From NCBI RefSeq assembly GCF_001422985.1, contig NZ_LMNL01000001.1:310720-374719 (forward strand): 64,000 nucleotides of DNA. The letters run 5' to 3'. The position numbers and the translations under genes are program-made. Of the stretch, positions 34,054 through 45,076 are shown one piece after another. The notes beneath the pieces are model-generated. The model did not search any database and was not told the origin of the DNA. It saw nothing but the letters and a program-made list of their open reading frames with translations. The stretch's first letter is position 1. Each line of letters begins with the position of its first letter. This DNA is from Methylobacterium sp. Leaf117 (GTDB lineage: Bacteria > Pseudomonadota > Alphaproteobacteria > Rhizobiales > Beijerinckiaceae).

Positions 34054-34838
34054 GCGAGCCGCTCGCCCGTCCACCGGCATCGACGCGGACGAAACGTCTC
34101 TTCCGCTGGATACCGTTGCTGCTCCTCGTCGGTGCCTCTCTCGCCGTTCTTGTCTCGGGTGCTTCGCATCTCCTCAGCCTCGATCGGCTGCTCGCCTCGC
34201 GCGCCTGGCTCAACGCGTGGGTGGCGGAAGATCCATTCCGCGCGATGGTGGCGGCCTACTGCGTCTATGTCGGCGCGGTCGTGGTCTCCGTGCCCGCCTC
34301 GCTGTTCCTGACGATGCTGTGCGGATTTCTCTTCGGCATCGTGCCGGGCGCGCTCATCGCCCTGGCCGCCGCCACCACCGGGGCCGCCATCGTCTTTACG
34401 ATCGGGCGCGGACCCGCTTCCGATCTGCTCCTACGGCGGGCCGGCCCGCGTCTCGCCGGCTTGGCGGCGGGATTTCGCGAGGACGCTTTCGGCTACATCG
34501 CTTTCTTGCGGCTGCTGCCGATTTTTCCGTTCTGGATGACCAATCTGGCACCGGCCGCCTTCGGCGTGAAGCGCAGCACCTTCGTGTTGGCGACCCTTGT
34601 GGGCCTGCTGCCCGGCGCCTTCATCTATGCCTCGACCGGAGCGGCCATCGAGGATGTCGTCGCCGTCCATGAGACCGCGAAGACCGCCTGCCTCGCGGCG
34701 CAGGGGCTCGATTGCGACAATGCCCTCACGCTGCGAGCCCTTATCACTCCCAAAATGGTCGCCGGTCTGGCCGCCTTGGCCGCCTTCGCCCTCGTCTCGG
34801 TAGTCCTACGACGTCGCCTGACCCGTCGTCAGCCTTAA
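34050..34838 (+). CDS. TVP38/TMEM64-family membrane protein
   Basis: 262 aa beginning with GTG inside the preceding stop. A basic N-terminus, then about five or six hydrophobic segments. The SNARE-associated/VTT domain (about 75-195) shows VPASLFLTMLCGFLFGIVPG and FLRLLPIFPFWMTNLAPAAFG, with the Gly/Pro-rich re-entrant character of DedA-like proteins. VTT proteins are linked to lipid scrambling; its coupling to a PmtA-like lipid methyltransferase fits a membrane-lipid role. Substrate unknown. Confidence 0.85.
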   Translation: MSEPLARPPASTRTKRLFRWIPLLLLVGASLAVLVSGASHLLSLDRLLASRAWLNAWVAEDPFRAMVAAYCVYVGAVVVSVPASLFLTMLCGFLFGIVPGALIALAAATTGAAIVFTIGRGPASDLLLRRAGPRLAGLAAGFREDAFGYIAFLRLLPIFPFWMTNLAPAAFGVKRSTFVLATLVGLLPGAFIYASTGAAIEDVVAVHETAKTACLAAQGLDCDNALTLRALITPKMVAGLAALAAFALVSVVLRRRLTRRQP

Positions 34839-35031
34839 TTTCTGATCGAATTTAGCCATGTACCTGATCTAAAGAGTTCGGGAGCTGGACGCAGCCTTCG
34901 ACGATTCGGAACGTTGGCACGGCAATCACGCGCCGAGCCTTCGCCCTGAAAACGCCGCTGGATGGTCCTCCAGATCGAATTCACGCCGTTGCACGTCGCG
35001 CCACAGGACACCGGAAACGCAAAGTGCCGAG

Positions 35032-36522
35032 ATGGGTGTGACGTCGCGCGTCGAATTCCAGCAGCAGGTCACCTCCGTCGAGCCGACGCCGTCGCGCGGG
35101 CTCGGGCGTCACTTTGGGCTATCCGGGCGGCTGTTCCTGCTCACTGTGGCCTTCGTGGCCCTGATCGAAGTGCTGATCTACGTCCCGACGGTGTCGAACT
35201 ACCGCCGGATGTGGCTCTCTGACCGGATCGCCGCGGCCCAGGTCGCGGCCCTGGTGCTGGACGCCGCCCCGGACCAGCAGGTCTCCGAGGGCCTGTCCCA
35301 GCGCCTCCTGGCTGGAGCGGGTGCTCGTGCCATCGCGGTTCGGGGCAATGGCGCCCGACGTCTGCTGTCGATCGAGATGGTGCCGGACACCGTGTCGGAA
35401 ATCATCGATCTGCGTGAGGATCATTGGATCGCGTCGATCCGCGGCATCGCCCGGACCCTTCTGGCCGAAACACCACACCCGATTCGAGTCATCGGACATG
35501 GACGGGACGGCTTCGATCTCGTCGAGATCCTGATGGATCCGGGTCCATTCCGTGAGGCGGTGGCAGACTTCGCCATTCGCCTCGCCCTGTCATCCCTGGC
35601 CATCGCGGCGGCCGTGGCGGGGCTGATCTTCCTCGTGCTCCAGCGCGCGATCGTTCGGCCGGTCGGCCGCCTCGTGCGCAACATCACCGACTTCGCCGAG
35701 AACCCCGAGGCGATCGATGGCGTCATCGTGCCCTCTCGCCGGACGGATGAGATTGGACAGGCGGAAATCGCCCTGGCCCGGATGGAAACCGCGCTCGCGG
35801 GCGAGCTCCGTGAGAAGCGGCGCTTGGCCGGGCTCGGTCTCTCGGTGAGCAAGATCAACCACGAACTGCGCAATCTGCTGACCACCGCGCAGTTGCTCAG
35901 CGACCGACTGGATGGCGTCACCGATCCGGTCGTTCAGCGCGTGGCCCCGCGCCTCGTGGCGACCTTGGATCGCGCGATCCGCTTCTGCGAGGAAACCCTG
36001 GCGTATGGCCGGACCTCGGAGCGCAAGCCGAACCGGCGCACGATTCCGCTGGCTGCGCTGTTCTCGGAACAGGCCGACCTCGCCGGACGCGGCCGTGATT
36101 CGAAGATCGCCATTCACGAGATCTGCCCGGGCGATCTCAAGATTTTCGTCGACCCGGATCAGTTCTCACGGGCGCTCGCCAACATCGTGCGGAACGCGGT
36201 GCAGGCGCTCAGCCCTTCGGCCAATGGGGCGGAGGCTTCGGTTCGCGACAATCCTGCGATCACCATCGAGGCCAAGCGTGTCGGCGCGGCGGGATCTGGG
36301 GAGACCACGATCCTCGTGGCCGATAACGGCCCTGGTCTTCCGGCGCGTGCTCGCGAACACCTGTTCAGCCCGTTCAAGGGTTCGTCACGCTCAGGTGGAA
36401 CCGGTCTCGGTCTCGCCATCGCGTTCGAGCTGGTCGAGCTGAACGGGGGACGCCTGACCCTCGACGAGACCGCTTGTGGAACCTGCTTCCGCATCACCAT
36501 CCCGGACGCCGCCGGCGGATGA
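35032..36522 (+). CDS. Sensor histidine kinase
   Basis: 496 aa. Membrane segments at about 31-52 and 184-204 enclose a roughly 130-residue periplasmic sensor; a HAMP linker follows (about 205-258). The H-box is LSVSKINHELRNLLTT with the likely phospho-accepting His277. ATPase motifs follow: ALANIVRNAVQAL (N), VADNGPGLP (G1) and GGTGLGLAI (G2). No response regulator gene is adjacent, so it is an orphan here. Signal unknown. Convergent with bioB across a 27-bp gap. ATG 35032 lacks an evident ribosome site; a slightly different start is possible. Confidence 0.88.
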   Translation: MGVTSRVEFQQQVTSVEPTPSRGLGRHFGLSGRLFLLTVAFVALIEVLIYVPTVSNYRRMWLSDRIAAAQVAALVLDAAPDQQVSEGLSQRLLAGAGARAIAVRGNGARRLLSIEMVPDTVSEIIDLREDHWIASIRGIARTLLAETPHPIRVIGHGRDGFDLVEILMDPGPFREAVADFAIRLALSSLAIAAAVAGLIFLVLQRAIVRPVGRLVRNITDFAENPEAIDGVIVPSRRTDEIGQAEIALARMETALAGELREKRRLAGLGLSVSKINHELRNLLTTAQLLSDRLDGVTDPVVQRVAPRLVATLDRAIRFCEETLAYGRTSERKPNRRTIPLAALFSEQADLAGRGRDSKIAIHEICPGDLKIFVDPDQFSRALANIVRNAVQALSPSANGAEASVRDNPAITIEAKRVGAAGSGETTILVADNGPGLPARAREHLFSPFKGSSRSGGTGLGLAIAFELVELNGGRLTLDETACGTCFRITIPDAAGG

Positions 36523-36549
36523 GCCGGGGCGGGTTCCGGGGGAGGGAGG

Positions 36550-37569
36550 TTACTCGGCCGCCGCGAGCGTCAGGCCCGGAACGGTGATGCCGATGTCGCG
36601 CAGCAGCTCGGCATCGGAATCGGTCTCGTTGTTGGCCGTGGTCAACAGGCGCTCGCCGTAGAAGATCGAGTTGGCGCCGGCGAGGAAGCACAGGATCTGC
36701 GCCTCGCGGGTCAGGCCCTTGCGCCCGGCGCTCAGCCGCACGCGGGCGCGCGGCATGACGATGCGGGCGGTGGCGCACATCCGAACGAGATCGAGGGGAT
36801 CGACGGCCGGACGATCTTCCAAAGGCGTACCCTCCACCGCCACCAGGGCATTGATCGGAACGCTTTCCGGATGCGGCGCGTGGTTCGCCAGCACCTGAAG
36901 CATGCTCGCCCGGTCCTTGACGCCCTCGCCCATGCCGACGATGCCGCCGCAGCAGACGCCGATACCGGCGTCGCGCACGTTCTGCAGGGTGGTCAGGCGG
37001 TCTTCGTAGGTGCGGGTCGAGATGATGTCGCCGTAGAATTCGGGCCCGGTGTCGAGGTTGTGATTGTAGGAGGTGAGCCCGGCCTCCGCGAGGCGCTCGG
37101 CCTGCGTCGGCGAGAGCATACCCAGCGTCACGCAGGCTTCCATGCCGAGGCCGCGCACGCCGCGCACCATCGCCAGCACGGCATCGAATTCCGGGCCGTC
37201 CTTAGGCTGGCGCCAGGCCGCGCCCATGCAGAAGCGGTGAGCGCCGGCGGCCTTCGCCTCCGCCGCTTCGCGCAGCACCGCATCCACAGGCATCAGGCGC
37301 TCGCGGGCCATCCCGGTGCCCTTGTGGTGGGCCGATTGCGGGCAATAGGCGCAATCCTCGGGGCAGCCGCCGGTCTTGATCGACAGGAGGCTGGCGCGCT
37401 GGATGTCGGCGGGATCGTTGTGGGCGCGGTGAACCTGCGCCGCCCGGAACACGAGATCGAGGAGCGGCAGATCGTGGATCGCCTGAATCTCGGCCACCGT
37501 CCAGTCGTGACGGATGGCCGAGGTTTCGGCGGCCGGGAAGGGGGCGAGGGGGGCCAGAGCGTCGGTCAT
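36550..37569 (-). CDS. bioB: Biotin synthase
   Basis: 339 aa radical-SAM enzyme inserting sulfur into dethiobiotin. The radical-SAM triad is [10 protein letters not shown] (Cys69, Cys73, Cys76); downstream [27 protein letters not shown] and the conserved Arg in VRLSAGRKG hold the second, auxiliary [2Fe-2S] site. Other bio genes are not adjacent. Full family length. Confidence 0.97.
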   Translation of the reverse strand: MTDALAPLAPFPAAETSAIRHDWTVAEIQAIHDLPLLDLVFRAAQVHRAHNDPADIQRASLLSIKTGGCPEDCAYCPQSAHHKGTGMARERLMPVDAVLREAAEAKAAGAHRFCMGAAWRQPKDGPEFDAVLAMVRGVRGLGMEACVTLGMLSPTQAERLAEAGLTSYNHNLDTGPEFYGDIISTRTYEDRLTTLQNVRDAGIGVCCGGIVGMGEGVKDRASMLQVLANHAPHPESVPINALVAVEGTPLEDRPAVDPLDLVRMCATARIVMPRARVRLSAGRKGLTREAQILCFLAGANSIFYGERLLTTANNETDSDAELLRDIGITVPGLTLAAAE

Positions 37570-37616
37570 ATGCCCAGAAGGCGAATCCTGGCCGGAAAAT
37601 CAAGCCGGCCGCGCAT

Positions 37617-38501
37617 TCAGTGGGTTGGCTCGCCGGCCGCCACCTTGGCGGTCCAGTCGTCGAAGGCGATGATCTCCTGTCGCTGCTCGCCGAGACCGTC
37701 GATGCCGAGGGTCACCACGTCGCCGTTGCGTAGGAAGCGGGGTGGCTTGAGCGCCATGCCGACACCGGGCGGCGTGCCCGTGGTGATGATGTCACCGGGC
37801 TCCAGCATCATGAAGTGCGAGACGTAAGCGACCAGCTGGGCAGGATCGAAGATCATCGTGGTGGTCGAGCCCGTCTGCATCCGGGTGCCGTTGAGGTCGA
37901 GCCACAGATCGAGCCGCTTGAGGTCGGGGATCTCGTCCAGCGTGACGAGCCAGGGGCCGAGGGGACCGAAGGTCGGGCAACCCTTGCCCTTCGTCCAGGT
38001 CCCGCCGCGCTCCATCTGGTATTCGCGCTCCGACACGTCGTTGCAGATGCAGGCGCCGGCCACGTAGGACAGGGCCTCGTTGGCGTGGACGTAGGAGGCG
38101 CGGGCGCCGATCACCAGCGCCAGTTCCACCTCCCAATCGGTCTTGGCCGAGCCCTTGGGCAGGATCACCCGGTCGTTGGCCCCTGCCAGGCACGACGGAG
38201 CCTTGTTGAAGAGGATCGGCTCGGGCGGAATGTCGGCGCCGATCTCGGCGGCATGGTCTGTGTAGTTCAGCCCGATGGCGATGACATTTCGCGTCGCGCC
38301 GACGCAGGGGCCGAGGCGTGTCCCGGCGGGCAGGGCCGGAAGGCTGGCCGGATCGATCCGGCGCAGGCGCTCCAGAGTTTCGCGCGACAGGGCGGGGCCG
38401 GCGATGTCCTTCACGTGCGCCGACAGATCGCGCAGGACGCCCTGCGCATCGACGAGACCCGGCTTCTCATCCCCGTTCGCACCGTACCGAACCAGTTTCA
38501 T
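37617..38501 (-). CDS. Fumarylacetoacetate hydrolase family protein
   Basis: 294 aa. FAH-fold enzyme with an N-terminal domain beginning MKLVRYGANGDEKPGLVDAQ and catalytic core with IGLNYTDHAAE, LFNKAPSCLAG, DWEVELALVIG (metal-binding Glu residues) and GTPPGVGM. The family includes ureidoglycolate lyase-like, acylpyruvase and 2-keto-3-deoxy-acid hydratase activities; the specific substrate cannot be told from sequence. Upstream of bioB on the same strand with a 47-bp gap, but functionally unrelated as far as I can see. Confidence 0.88.
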   Translation of the reverse strand: MKLVRYGANGDEKPGLVDAQGVLRDLSAHVKDIAGPALSRETLERLRRIDPASLPALPAGTRLGPCVGATRNVIAIGLNYTDHAAEIGADIPPEPILFNKAPSCLAGANDRVILPKGSAKTDWEVELALVIGARASYVHANEALSYVAGACICNDVSEREYQMERGGTWTKGKGCPTFGPLGPWLVTLDEIPDLKRLDLWLDLNGTRMQTGSTTTMIFDPAQLVAYVSHFMMLEPGDIITTGTPPGVGMALKPPRFLRNGDVVTLGIDGLGEQRQEIIAFDDWTAKVAAGEPTH

Positions 38502-38936
38502 GGCTGATGCCTCCCTCTACTTCCCGAACCAACAGATCGATCGCCGGACAACAGGCGGCAAGAGGCGACACGCGACAGATGCCGCGGAATCTCTTCGCTT
38601 CAGAAACGTCGGAAGTGCCCGACGACGGCGCTTTTGTCGCCTAAAGGCCACACCGATGCCCGGAGATGCGTCTGCGCCGATTTTCCCGGAAGGGCGCTTA
38701 CTCACAAATGAGAGAGTTTAGATATGAACCATTCTGCGACCCATCTCATACAGGGGATTACGATGATGAAATATTACGCATATTGAAGTATAAACGTGAA
38801 TATTAACGCGATATTTACTTAAGTTTAACAGGATTGCGAAGTCGACCTGACCACGTCATTGTCTCACCCAAGGTGCGGGGCCGCCCCGTTCGGGACGGGA
38901 CAAGCGAGCATCAGCAACAGGGGTGGGTCTTACATC
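38502..38936. other. Intergenic region upstream of the FadL-type gene
   Basis: 435 bp between divergent genes. From about 38705 to 38840 the sequence is AT-rich and likely holds the promoter of the porin gene. TTAA-N7-TTTA at 38803-38817 is one mismatch from a CtrA box, but in AT-rich DNA this is weak evidence. No ORF of merit. Confidence 0.4.
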
Positions 38937-40259
38937 ATGATGGGCACGTTTCGGGGCCGTTCCATCCGCAGCTTCGCGCGGTCGGGCGTTTCGGCAGCTT
39001 TTATCTGCACGAGCGTGACCGCTGCCTCGGCCGGTGCCTTCGGCATCCGCGAGCAGAGCACGCAGGCCCAGGGCCTTGCCTTCGCGGGTGCCGCCTCCGG
39101 CTCCGGCGGCGTGTCCTCGATGTTCTGGAACCCTGCCACCGTCACCATGCGGCCGGGCTGGGTGACCGAGCAGAACCTCTCCTTCATCAACCTGTCCGGG
39201 CGGATCACTCCCGAGGCCGGCACCAACCCGGCGTTTGCCCGCCTCGGTGGCAGCGGCGATATCGGCCAGGGCGCCGTAGTGCCTGCGGGCGCCACCTCCT
39301 ACCAGCTCAACGAACGTCTCTGGATCGGCATCACGACCGGCGCGCCCTTCGGCCTCGTGACCAAGCCGCGCAACACTTGGGCCGGCGAGATCTACGGACG
39401 CTCCAGCCGGATCTTTTCCCTCGCCTTCAATCCGGTCATCGGCTTCAAGGTCAACGAATGGCTGTCGGTCGCCGCCGGTCCGAACATCGAATATTTTAAG
39501 CTGACCCTGCGTCAGGGGTTTCTCTCGCCGATCAATATCGATCCCGCGAACCTGCCGAGTTCCGGCATCAAGGCGGATTCCTGGGGCGTCGGATTCACCG
39601 CCGGTGTTCTGATCACGCCGCTGGAAGGTACCGCAATCGGCGTCGGCTTCCGCTCGTCGGTGCATCACGACATCGGTGGTCAACTCATCCTTCCGGGCCC
39701 GTTCGCCGCTTTGGGCGGTGACGTGAAGGCGAAGCTCAACACGCCCGAGAAGCTGAGCGTCGGCCTCACGCAGGCGATCAGCCCGGTGGCCCGCATCAAT
39801 TTCGGCTTCGAGTGGGACAACTGGAGCCGTCTCGGGGAGGTCAATGTCCTCTCCAATCGGACCGGTGGCGTCGCGACCGTCCTACACCTGAACTACAAGG
39901 ACGGTTATACCTATTCCATTGGTGGCGAATACGATTGGTCTCCGGCGCTGACGGTCCGCGCCGGTGTCGCCTACGAGCAGTCGCCCATCAACGACGCGAA
40001 CCGCACCGTCCGCCTCCCGGACGGCGACCGGGTCAACCTCTCCTTCGGCGGAAGCTACCGCTGGAGCGAGAAGCTGACGCTCAATCTCGCCTATTCCCAC
40101 CTGTTCGTGGACAAGAACAGCATCGTCACGCGCGACAATCCGCTGGTGCCCTTCGTCGGGACGGCGAACGGCAGCGCCGACATCGTGTCGGTCGGCTTCC
40201 GCTACGTCTTCGGCGAGCCGGCCGTGGTCGCACCTGCGCCTTTGGTGCGTAAATTCTGA
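38937..40259 (+). CDS. OmpP1/FadL-family outer-membrane transporter
   Basis: 440 aa from the ATG pair at 38937/38940. Basic N-terminus and hydrophobic signal (about 12-35) are followed by the FadL hallmark GAFGIREQSTQAQGLAFAG and SSMFWNPATVT, the plug region. The rest is alternating beta-barrel sequence ending with a C-terminal aromatic Phe (LVRKF), as required for outer-membrane insertion. FadL-type porins admit hydrophobic compounds such as long-chain fatty acids or aromatics. Followed by an unrelated RTX protein and then phaC. Substrate not defined. Confidence 0.92.
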   Translation: MMGTFRGRSIRSFARSGVSAAFICTSVTAASAGAFGIREQSTQAQGLAFAGAASGSGGVSSMFWNPATVTMRPGWVTEQNLSFINLSGRITPEAGTNPAFARLGGSGDIGQGAVVPAGATSYQLNERLWIGITTGAPFGLVTKPRNTWAGEIYGRSSRIFSLAFNPVIGFKVNEWLSVAAGPNIEYFKLTLRQGFLSPINIDPANLPSSGIKADSWGVGFTAGVLITPLEGTAIGVGFRSSVHHDIGGQLILPGPFAALGGDVKAKLNTPEKLSVGLTQAISPVARINFGFEWDNWSRLGEVNVLSNRTGGVATVLHLNYKDGYTYSIGGEYDWSPALTVRAGVAYEQSPINDANRTVRLPDGDRVNLSFGGSYRWSEKLTLNLAYSHLFVDKNSIVTRDNPLVPFVGTANGSADIVSVGFRYVFGEPAVVAPAPLVRKF

Positions 40260-40676
40260 AGCTGGTGCCGGCGGCGGTGCAGACGCGATCTTCAACGCCG
40301 CCGAGACGCCCCGGGACCGGCCGCTCATCGCTGAGAGCCGACAGACCCGGGCCGCACGCAAGGGCGTTCCAGAACGCAACCAGAAGATCGATTGACGCCG
40401 CATCGAGATCTCCCAGCCTACAACATATCCTAGGAGATCACGGGCCGCCCCAATCAAGCAGATGATTTTTGCGCGCCGGCAGTGAGCGACCAAGGCCTGT
40501 GATGGCCATTACTTGAAAGATTTTCTGACAACCGGTCCGTATCGCAAAAAATCTGGACGACCTGACCCAGGGTCGAATGCTCATTTATTAAGAACTTTGA
40601 GAAAAGCGCGTCGATACCTTGATGGACGCGATGTCTCGCGTCACCATGGCCGATCTCGGCACATGGAGTGGCAGGA
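40260..40676. other. Intergenic region before the RTX protein gene
   Basis: 417 bp without a supported gene. The right half (about 40450-40640) is less GC-rich and probably carries the promoter of the downstream gene. No terminator with T-run recognised after the porin gene. Confidence 0.4.
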
Positions 40677-43112
40677 ATGATCACGAATCTTGGTCCAGAT
40701 GACGATCGGGTCGTTGGTTCGTCTGGCGCGGACACCCTGTCGGGAGGCATGGGCTCGGATACCCTGACGGGCAGCGGCGGAGACGATATCCTGTACGGGT
40801 TCGGGTCCGCCGATCGCGCCCTCGATTCAGGCGCCATCGACGTCCACCGCCTACCGGTCGGCTTCGCCAGTCCCGTCTATGCCGCATCGCCGCCCGGGCA
40901 GCCGGGCCTTCTCTACGTGGTCGAGCAGCATAGCGGTCGGATCGTCATCCTCGATACGGCCAGCGAGACCAAGTTGGCGATTCCGTTCCTCGATCTTCCC
41001 GACACCAGCCTCGCGCCCGGTGGAGAGCAGGGCCTTCTCGGCCTGGCGTTCGATCCCGGCTACGCCGCCAACGGCAAGTTCTACGTCTATCTGACCAACC
41101 CGACCGGAGCCGTCGAGATTCGCGAGTACACGCGATCCGCGACCCAACCGAACCAGGCCGATCCGGCCTCCGCCAAGGTCATCCTCGCCTTCGACCATCC
41201 GGGAGACCAGCATTACGGCGGCTGGATGGACTTCGGTCCGGACGGCTTCCTCTACATCGCCACCGGCGATGGCGGGTTCCCGGGACGCGTAGAGGACACG
41301 GCGCAGGACCCGAACTCACTCCTCGGCAAAATGCTGCGGATCGACGTCCGTGCCGATGGCTTTCCGAACGACTCGACCCGGAACTACGTCATCCCGGATG
41401 GGAATGCGTTCGCGCCGGGCGAGGGTGCACCCGAGGTTTGGGCGCTCGGCCTGCGCAATCCCTGGCGGAACAGCTTCGATTCCAAGACAGGCGATCTCTA
41501 CATCGGCGATGTGGGCGAGGACCGAACCGAGGAGATCAACGTCGTCCAAGCCGGCACCGGTGGCGGTTTGAATTTCGGCTGGCGCGTGAAGGAAGGATCG
41601 ATCGGCCCGGACGATCCGGCCTATACCGATCCGACCTTGGAGTACCAGCATGGCAGCGGCCCACTGAACGGGTCCTCAGTCACCGGTGGCTACGTCTACC
41701 ACGGCCCCGGTGGTGCGCAGGATCTCTACCTCTTCACCGATTTCTCGGCCAATCATCTCTGGGCCACCCGCATCGTCAACGGCGAACCCCAGTTCTTCCG
41801 GAATCTGGATCAGGATTTGCGCATCGATAATGGCCGCTTCAGCGCCATCGTGTCTTTCGCCCAGAGCGGCGACGGCAGCCTCTACGCGATGGGCGTCGAC
41901 GGGAAATTCCTCCGCCTGAGTTTCTCGGAAGGTGCCGGCGACGGGAACGACACGCTCGACGGCGGCGTGGGGAACGACATGCTCTTCGGCGGGAGGGGCG
42001 ACGATCGGCTTTTCGGCGGCGCCGATGCCGATCAACTCGTCGGCGGGCTGGGCAATGACGTTCTCGATGGCGGCACCGGCAACGACATCGCCCGCTTCTC
42101 CGGAACGTTGGCGCAGCATGCCATCCGGTACGACGCCCCCACCGGACGCTTCACCATCAGCGACACGCGTCCTGGTCTCAATGACGGGACCGATATCCTG
42201 AGCGGCATCGAACGTTTCCAGTTTGACGATCAGGTGGTCAACGCGTCGAGCTACCAGCCGACGGTCTTCTCGCTCGCCGCCCTCTCGGCTGCTGCGCTGG
42301 AGGGGAACGGCGGTTCGACCCCTTTCCAATTCGACATCACCCGTGACGGGTCCGTCGATGCCGCCGCGACCATCCGCTTCTCGGTCACCAGCGATACGGC
42401 GGACGGCGCCGATTTCTCCGGTGGTGTTCTCCCGTCCGGTACCGTGACGTTCGCTGCCGGGCAGAGCACGGCGCGCGTCACGATCGCGGTTGCGGGCGAT
42501 GCGCTGGTCGAGCGCGACGAGGCCTTCACGGTCACCCTCGCATCCCCCAGTACCGGCAGCATCGACCCGCTTCATGCAACCGCATCTGCGACGATCCGCA
42601 ACGACGACATTGCGTCAGGGAGCTACGTTCGCGGCACGGCATCGGCCGACGTCCTCGATTTCTCGACCTGGACCACGCGCGTTCAGATCGCCGGCCTTGA
42701 CGGCGACGACACGCTTCGCGGCGGCCGCGGAGATGACTCCCTGAATGGGGGCGCCGGCAACGACGTGCTGTCCGGGGGCAACGGCAATGACGTGCTCACC
42801 GGGGGCCTCGGAGCGGATCGCATGGCCGGCGGTGCCGGAAACGACACCTTCCTGATCGCGCGCGGAGACTTGGCTTTGAAGGGCGCCACGGACCTGATCG
42901 TCGATTTCCAGGGTGCGGGCGCCATCGGCGGCGATCTGATCAAGCTCACCGGTTTCACGGCCGGCTCGACCCTGGCTATGGTGGGGACATCGGGGAACGC
43001 GATGGTCTACGGGATCCACGATACCGCTGGCCTGTCCGAAGGACAGTTGCTGATCAGCACCGGCGGCACACCGGGCACCCTTCTGATCCCGAGCGACTAC
43101 GCCTTCGCCTGA
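40677..43112 (+). CDS. Secreted RTX protein with glucose/sorbosone dehydrogenase-like domain
   Basis: 811 aa from ATG 40677, 8 bp after GGAG; GTG 40668 is an alternative. Order: three RTX nonapeptides (about 14-45, [15 protein letters not shown]), a PQQ-dependent sugar-dehydrogenase-like beta-propeller (about 55-415; [42 protein letters not shown]), six or so RTX repeats (about 418-475), a Calx-beta-like domain (about 510-640; [23 protein letters not shown]), and a second RTX block (about 655-725). There is no N-terminal signal peptide, so type I secretion through the RTX C-terminus is expected. No type I exporter genes are adjacent. The propeller may bind PQQ/Ca and oxidise sugars, but activity is inferred. 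Confidence 0.85.
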   Translation: MITNLGPDDDRVVGSSGADTLSGGMGSDTLTGSGGDDILYGFGSADRALDSGAIDVHRLPVGFASPVYAASPPGQPGLLYVVEQHSGRIVILDTASETKLAIPFLDLPDTSLAPGGEQGLLGLAFDPGYAANGKFYVYLTNPTGAVEIREYTRSATQPNQADPASAKVILAFDHPGDQHYGGWMDFGPDGFLYIATGDGGFPGRVEDTAQDPNSLLGKMLRIDVRADGFPNDSTRNYVIPDGNAFAPGEGAPEVWALGLRNPWRNSFDSKTGDLYIGDVGEDRTEEINVVQAGTGGGLNFGWRVKEGSIGPDDPAYTDPTLEYQHGSGPLNGSSVTGGYVYHGPGGAQDLYLFTDFSANHLWATRIVNGEPQFFRNLDQDLRIDNGRFSAIVSFAQSGDGSLYAMGVDGKFLRLSFSEGAGDGNDTLDGGVGNDMLFGGRGDDRLFGGADADQLVGGLGNDVLDGGTGNDIARFSGTLAQHAIRYDAPTGRFTISDTRPGLNDGTDILSGIERFQFDDQVVNASSYQPTVFSLAALSAAALEGNGGSTPFQFDITRDGSVDAAATIRFSVTSDTADGADFSGGVLPSGTVTFAAGQSTARVTIAVAGDALVERDEAFTVTLASPSTGSIDPLHATASATIRNDDIASGSYVRGTASADVLDFSTWTTRVQIAGLDGDDTLRGGRGDDSLNGGAGNDVLSGGNGNDVLTGGLGADRMAGGAGNDTFLIARGDLALKGATDLIVDFQGAGAIGGDLIKLTGFTAGSTLAMVGTSGNAMVYGIHDTAGLSEGQLLISTGGTPGTLLIPSDYAFA

Positions 43113-43188
43113 TCGGCAGACGCGACGAAGCATCTGTTCTCTGAGGGCGGCCATGAATGCCCTCAGGGGACGGCGATGAATGCCCGCA

Positions 43189-43212
43189 GGGCCGATCCTT
43201 CAGGATTGGCCC
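43189..43212. terminator. Hairpin between the convergent RTX and phaC genes
   Basis: 10-bp stem GGGCCGATCC / GGATTGGCCC (one G-T pair) with a TTCA loop. Its place between convergent genes suggests a shared terminator; neither strand has a clear T-run. Confidence 0.45.
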
Positions 43213-43267
43213 GTCGTCAAAGACGATCGGAACGGCACGTCGTCGATGTACCGCGAGGGCGCAGCCC

Positions 43268-45076
43268 TTACGCTTTCATCCGCACGTATGTGCCGGGTGC
43301 CGGGCCAAGAGAGGCAAGGCCGGCTTCGCCGGGAATCCTGGCCGGGACGCGGGCCGGGGCCTGATGCTCCAGCCACTGGAACCAGTAGGGCCACCACGAT
43401 CCCTTGGTTTCGATCGCCGCCGCCAGCCAGTCCTCGAATTTTCCTTTGGCCGGGCCGCCGGTCCAGAACCCGTATTTCGGCTTTGAGGGCGGGTTCACCA
43501 CTCCGGCGATGTGACCCGATCCCGCCAGCACATAGTCGACCGGACCGCCGAACTTCGAGGAACCCTCGAACACCGACAGGGCAGGAGCGATGTGATCCTC
43601 CTTGGTGGCGAGATTGAAGATCGGAATTTTGACCTTCTTCAGATCGAGCCGCACGTTGCCGAGGATCATCTTGCCTTGCGCCAATGTGTTGTTGAGGTAG
43701 CAGTTGCGCAGGTAGAACGAGTGGTTGGCCGCCGGCATCCGGGTCGAATCGGCATTCCAGTACAGAAGGTCGAAGGGCATCGGCGACTGACCCTTGACGT
43801 AGTTGTTGACCACGTACGACCAGATCAGATCGTTCGGCCGCAGCATGTTGAAGGCTGTGGCCATGCCGGTGCCCTCGAGGTAGCCGCGCTTCTCCATCCG
43901 CGACTCGATCAGGCGGATCTGGTCCTCATCGGCGAACACCTTCAGGTCGCCCGCGTGGGTGAAGTCCACCTGCGTGGTCAGGAAGGTCGCGCTCTTGATG
44001 CGCTTGTTGCCGGTTGCGGCCTGCATCGCCAGTGTGACGGCGAGCAGCGTGCCGCCGACGCAGTAGCCCGCCGCCGCGACCTCGCTCTCGCCGGTGGCCA
44101 CCCCGATCGCGTCGATCGCGCTCTCGATCCCCTCCCGCATGTAGCTTTCGAAGTCCTTGTCGGCGTGCCGCGCATCCGGGTTGACCCAGGAGATGCAGAA
44201 CACCGTCAGGCCCTGGCTCACCATCCAGGCGATCAGGCTCTTCGAGGGGTTGAGATCGAGGATGTAGAACTTGTTGATCCAGGGCGGCACGATGAGGAAC
44301 GGGCGCTTGAGCACCGTGTCGGTGGTGGGCGCGTACTGGATCAGCTCCATCAGATCGTTGCGGAACACCACTTCGCCCGGCGTCACCGCTACGTTGACGC
44401 CGACCTCGAAGCCGGCGGAGGGGTCGGTCTGGCGCACGCGAAGCTGACCCTTGCCGGCCTCGATGTCCTCGGCCAGCATCTTCATGCCGCGCACCAAGTT
44501 GGCGCCGTTCTCCTTCAGGGTGTGCCGGATCAACTCCGGATTGGTCATCACGAAGTTCGAGGGCGAAAGCGCGCCGGTGATCTGGCGCAGGTAGAACTGC
44601 GCCTTGTGCCGGGTGTGCTCATCGATGCCCTCGGCGTCCTCAACCAGCCCTTCGGCCCAGCGGGACGTGATGAGATAGCTCTGCTTGATGAAGTCGAAGA
44701 TCGGGTTGGTCGACCATTCCGCGTGGGCGAAGCGGTTGTCCTTCGGCTCGGGCTGCGCCACGGGCGCGGCCGTTTCGCCCTGAAGCCTCTGCCAGGTCGA
44801 ACCCCACAGGGTGATGAAGGCCTCGCTCAGTTTGGTCTGGGCCTCGACCGTCCGCTTCGGATCGGACAGCCAGGTCTCGGCCACGGTGCCGAGGGTGCGG
44901 ACCACGTCCTTGACCTCCTCGGGCGGCTCGACCGCCTCGACCGGGAGGGCATCCGGCGTTCCGACCGGTTTCATGTAGCGAGAGGCAGCACGCCCGAATT
45001 CCTCGACCAGAAGGCTGGCGTTGCGGGACAGAGCTTCGATGTCGGGCAGCGGCGGCGTCGTCCGTTCGGTCGTCAC
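43268..45076 (-). CDS. phaC: Class I poly(3-hydroxyalkanoate) synthase
   Basis: 602 aa. Polymerises (R)-3-hydroxyacyl-CoA into storage polyester on granules. The lipase-like box is GYCVGG with catalytic Cys339; the triad is completed by Asp494 in KEDHIAP and His522 in GSGHIAG. The N-terminal PhaC domain contains [17 protein letters not shown] and [20 protein letters not shown]. Length fits class I (about 590-620), which acts without PhaE or PhaR subunit. No phaA/phaB nearby. Divergent from a lipoprotein gene and the aminotransferase. Confidence 0.97.
   Translation of the reverse strand: MTTERTTPPLPDIEALSRNASLLVEEFGRAASRYMKPVGTPDALPVEAVEPPEEVKDVVRTLGTVAETWLSDPKRTVEAQTKLSEAFITLWGSTWQRLQGETAAPVAQPEPKDNRFAHAEWSTNPIFDFIKQSYLITSRWAEGLVEDAEGIDEHTRHKAQFYLRQITGALSPSNFVMTNPELIRHTLKENGANLVRGMKMLAEDIEAGKGQLRVRQTDPSAGFEVGVNVAVTPGEVVFRNDLMELIQYAPTTDTVLKRPFLIVPPWINKFYILDLNPSKSLIAWMVSQGLTVFCISWVNPDARHADKDFESYMREGIESAIDAIGVATGESEVAAAGYCVGGTLLAVTLAMQAATGNKRIKSATFLTTQVDFTHAGDLKVFADEDQIRLIESRMEKRGYLEGTGMATAFNMLRPNDLIWSYVVNNYVKGQSPMPFDLLYWNADSTRMPAANHSFYLRNCYLNNTLAQGKMILGNVRLDLKKVKIPIFNLATKEDHIAPALSVFEGSSKFGGPVDYVLAGSGHIAGVVNPPSKPKYGFWTGGPAKGKFEDWLAAAIETKGSWWPYWFQWLEHQAPARVPARIPGEAGLASLGPAPGTYVRMKA

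Noticed and set aside
38803..38817. TTAA-N7-TTTA as a CtrA box before the FadL-type gene
   Set aside because: One mismatch and strongly AT-rich surroundings make a chance match likely.
43141..43190. GAATGCCCNCAGGG direct repeat after the RTX gene
   Set aside because: Two short imperfect copies only, overlapping the region of the hairpin; not enough to call a repeat element.
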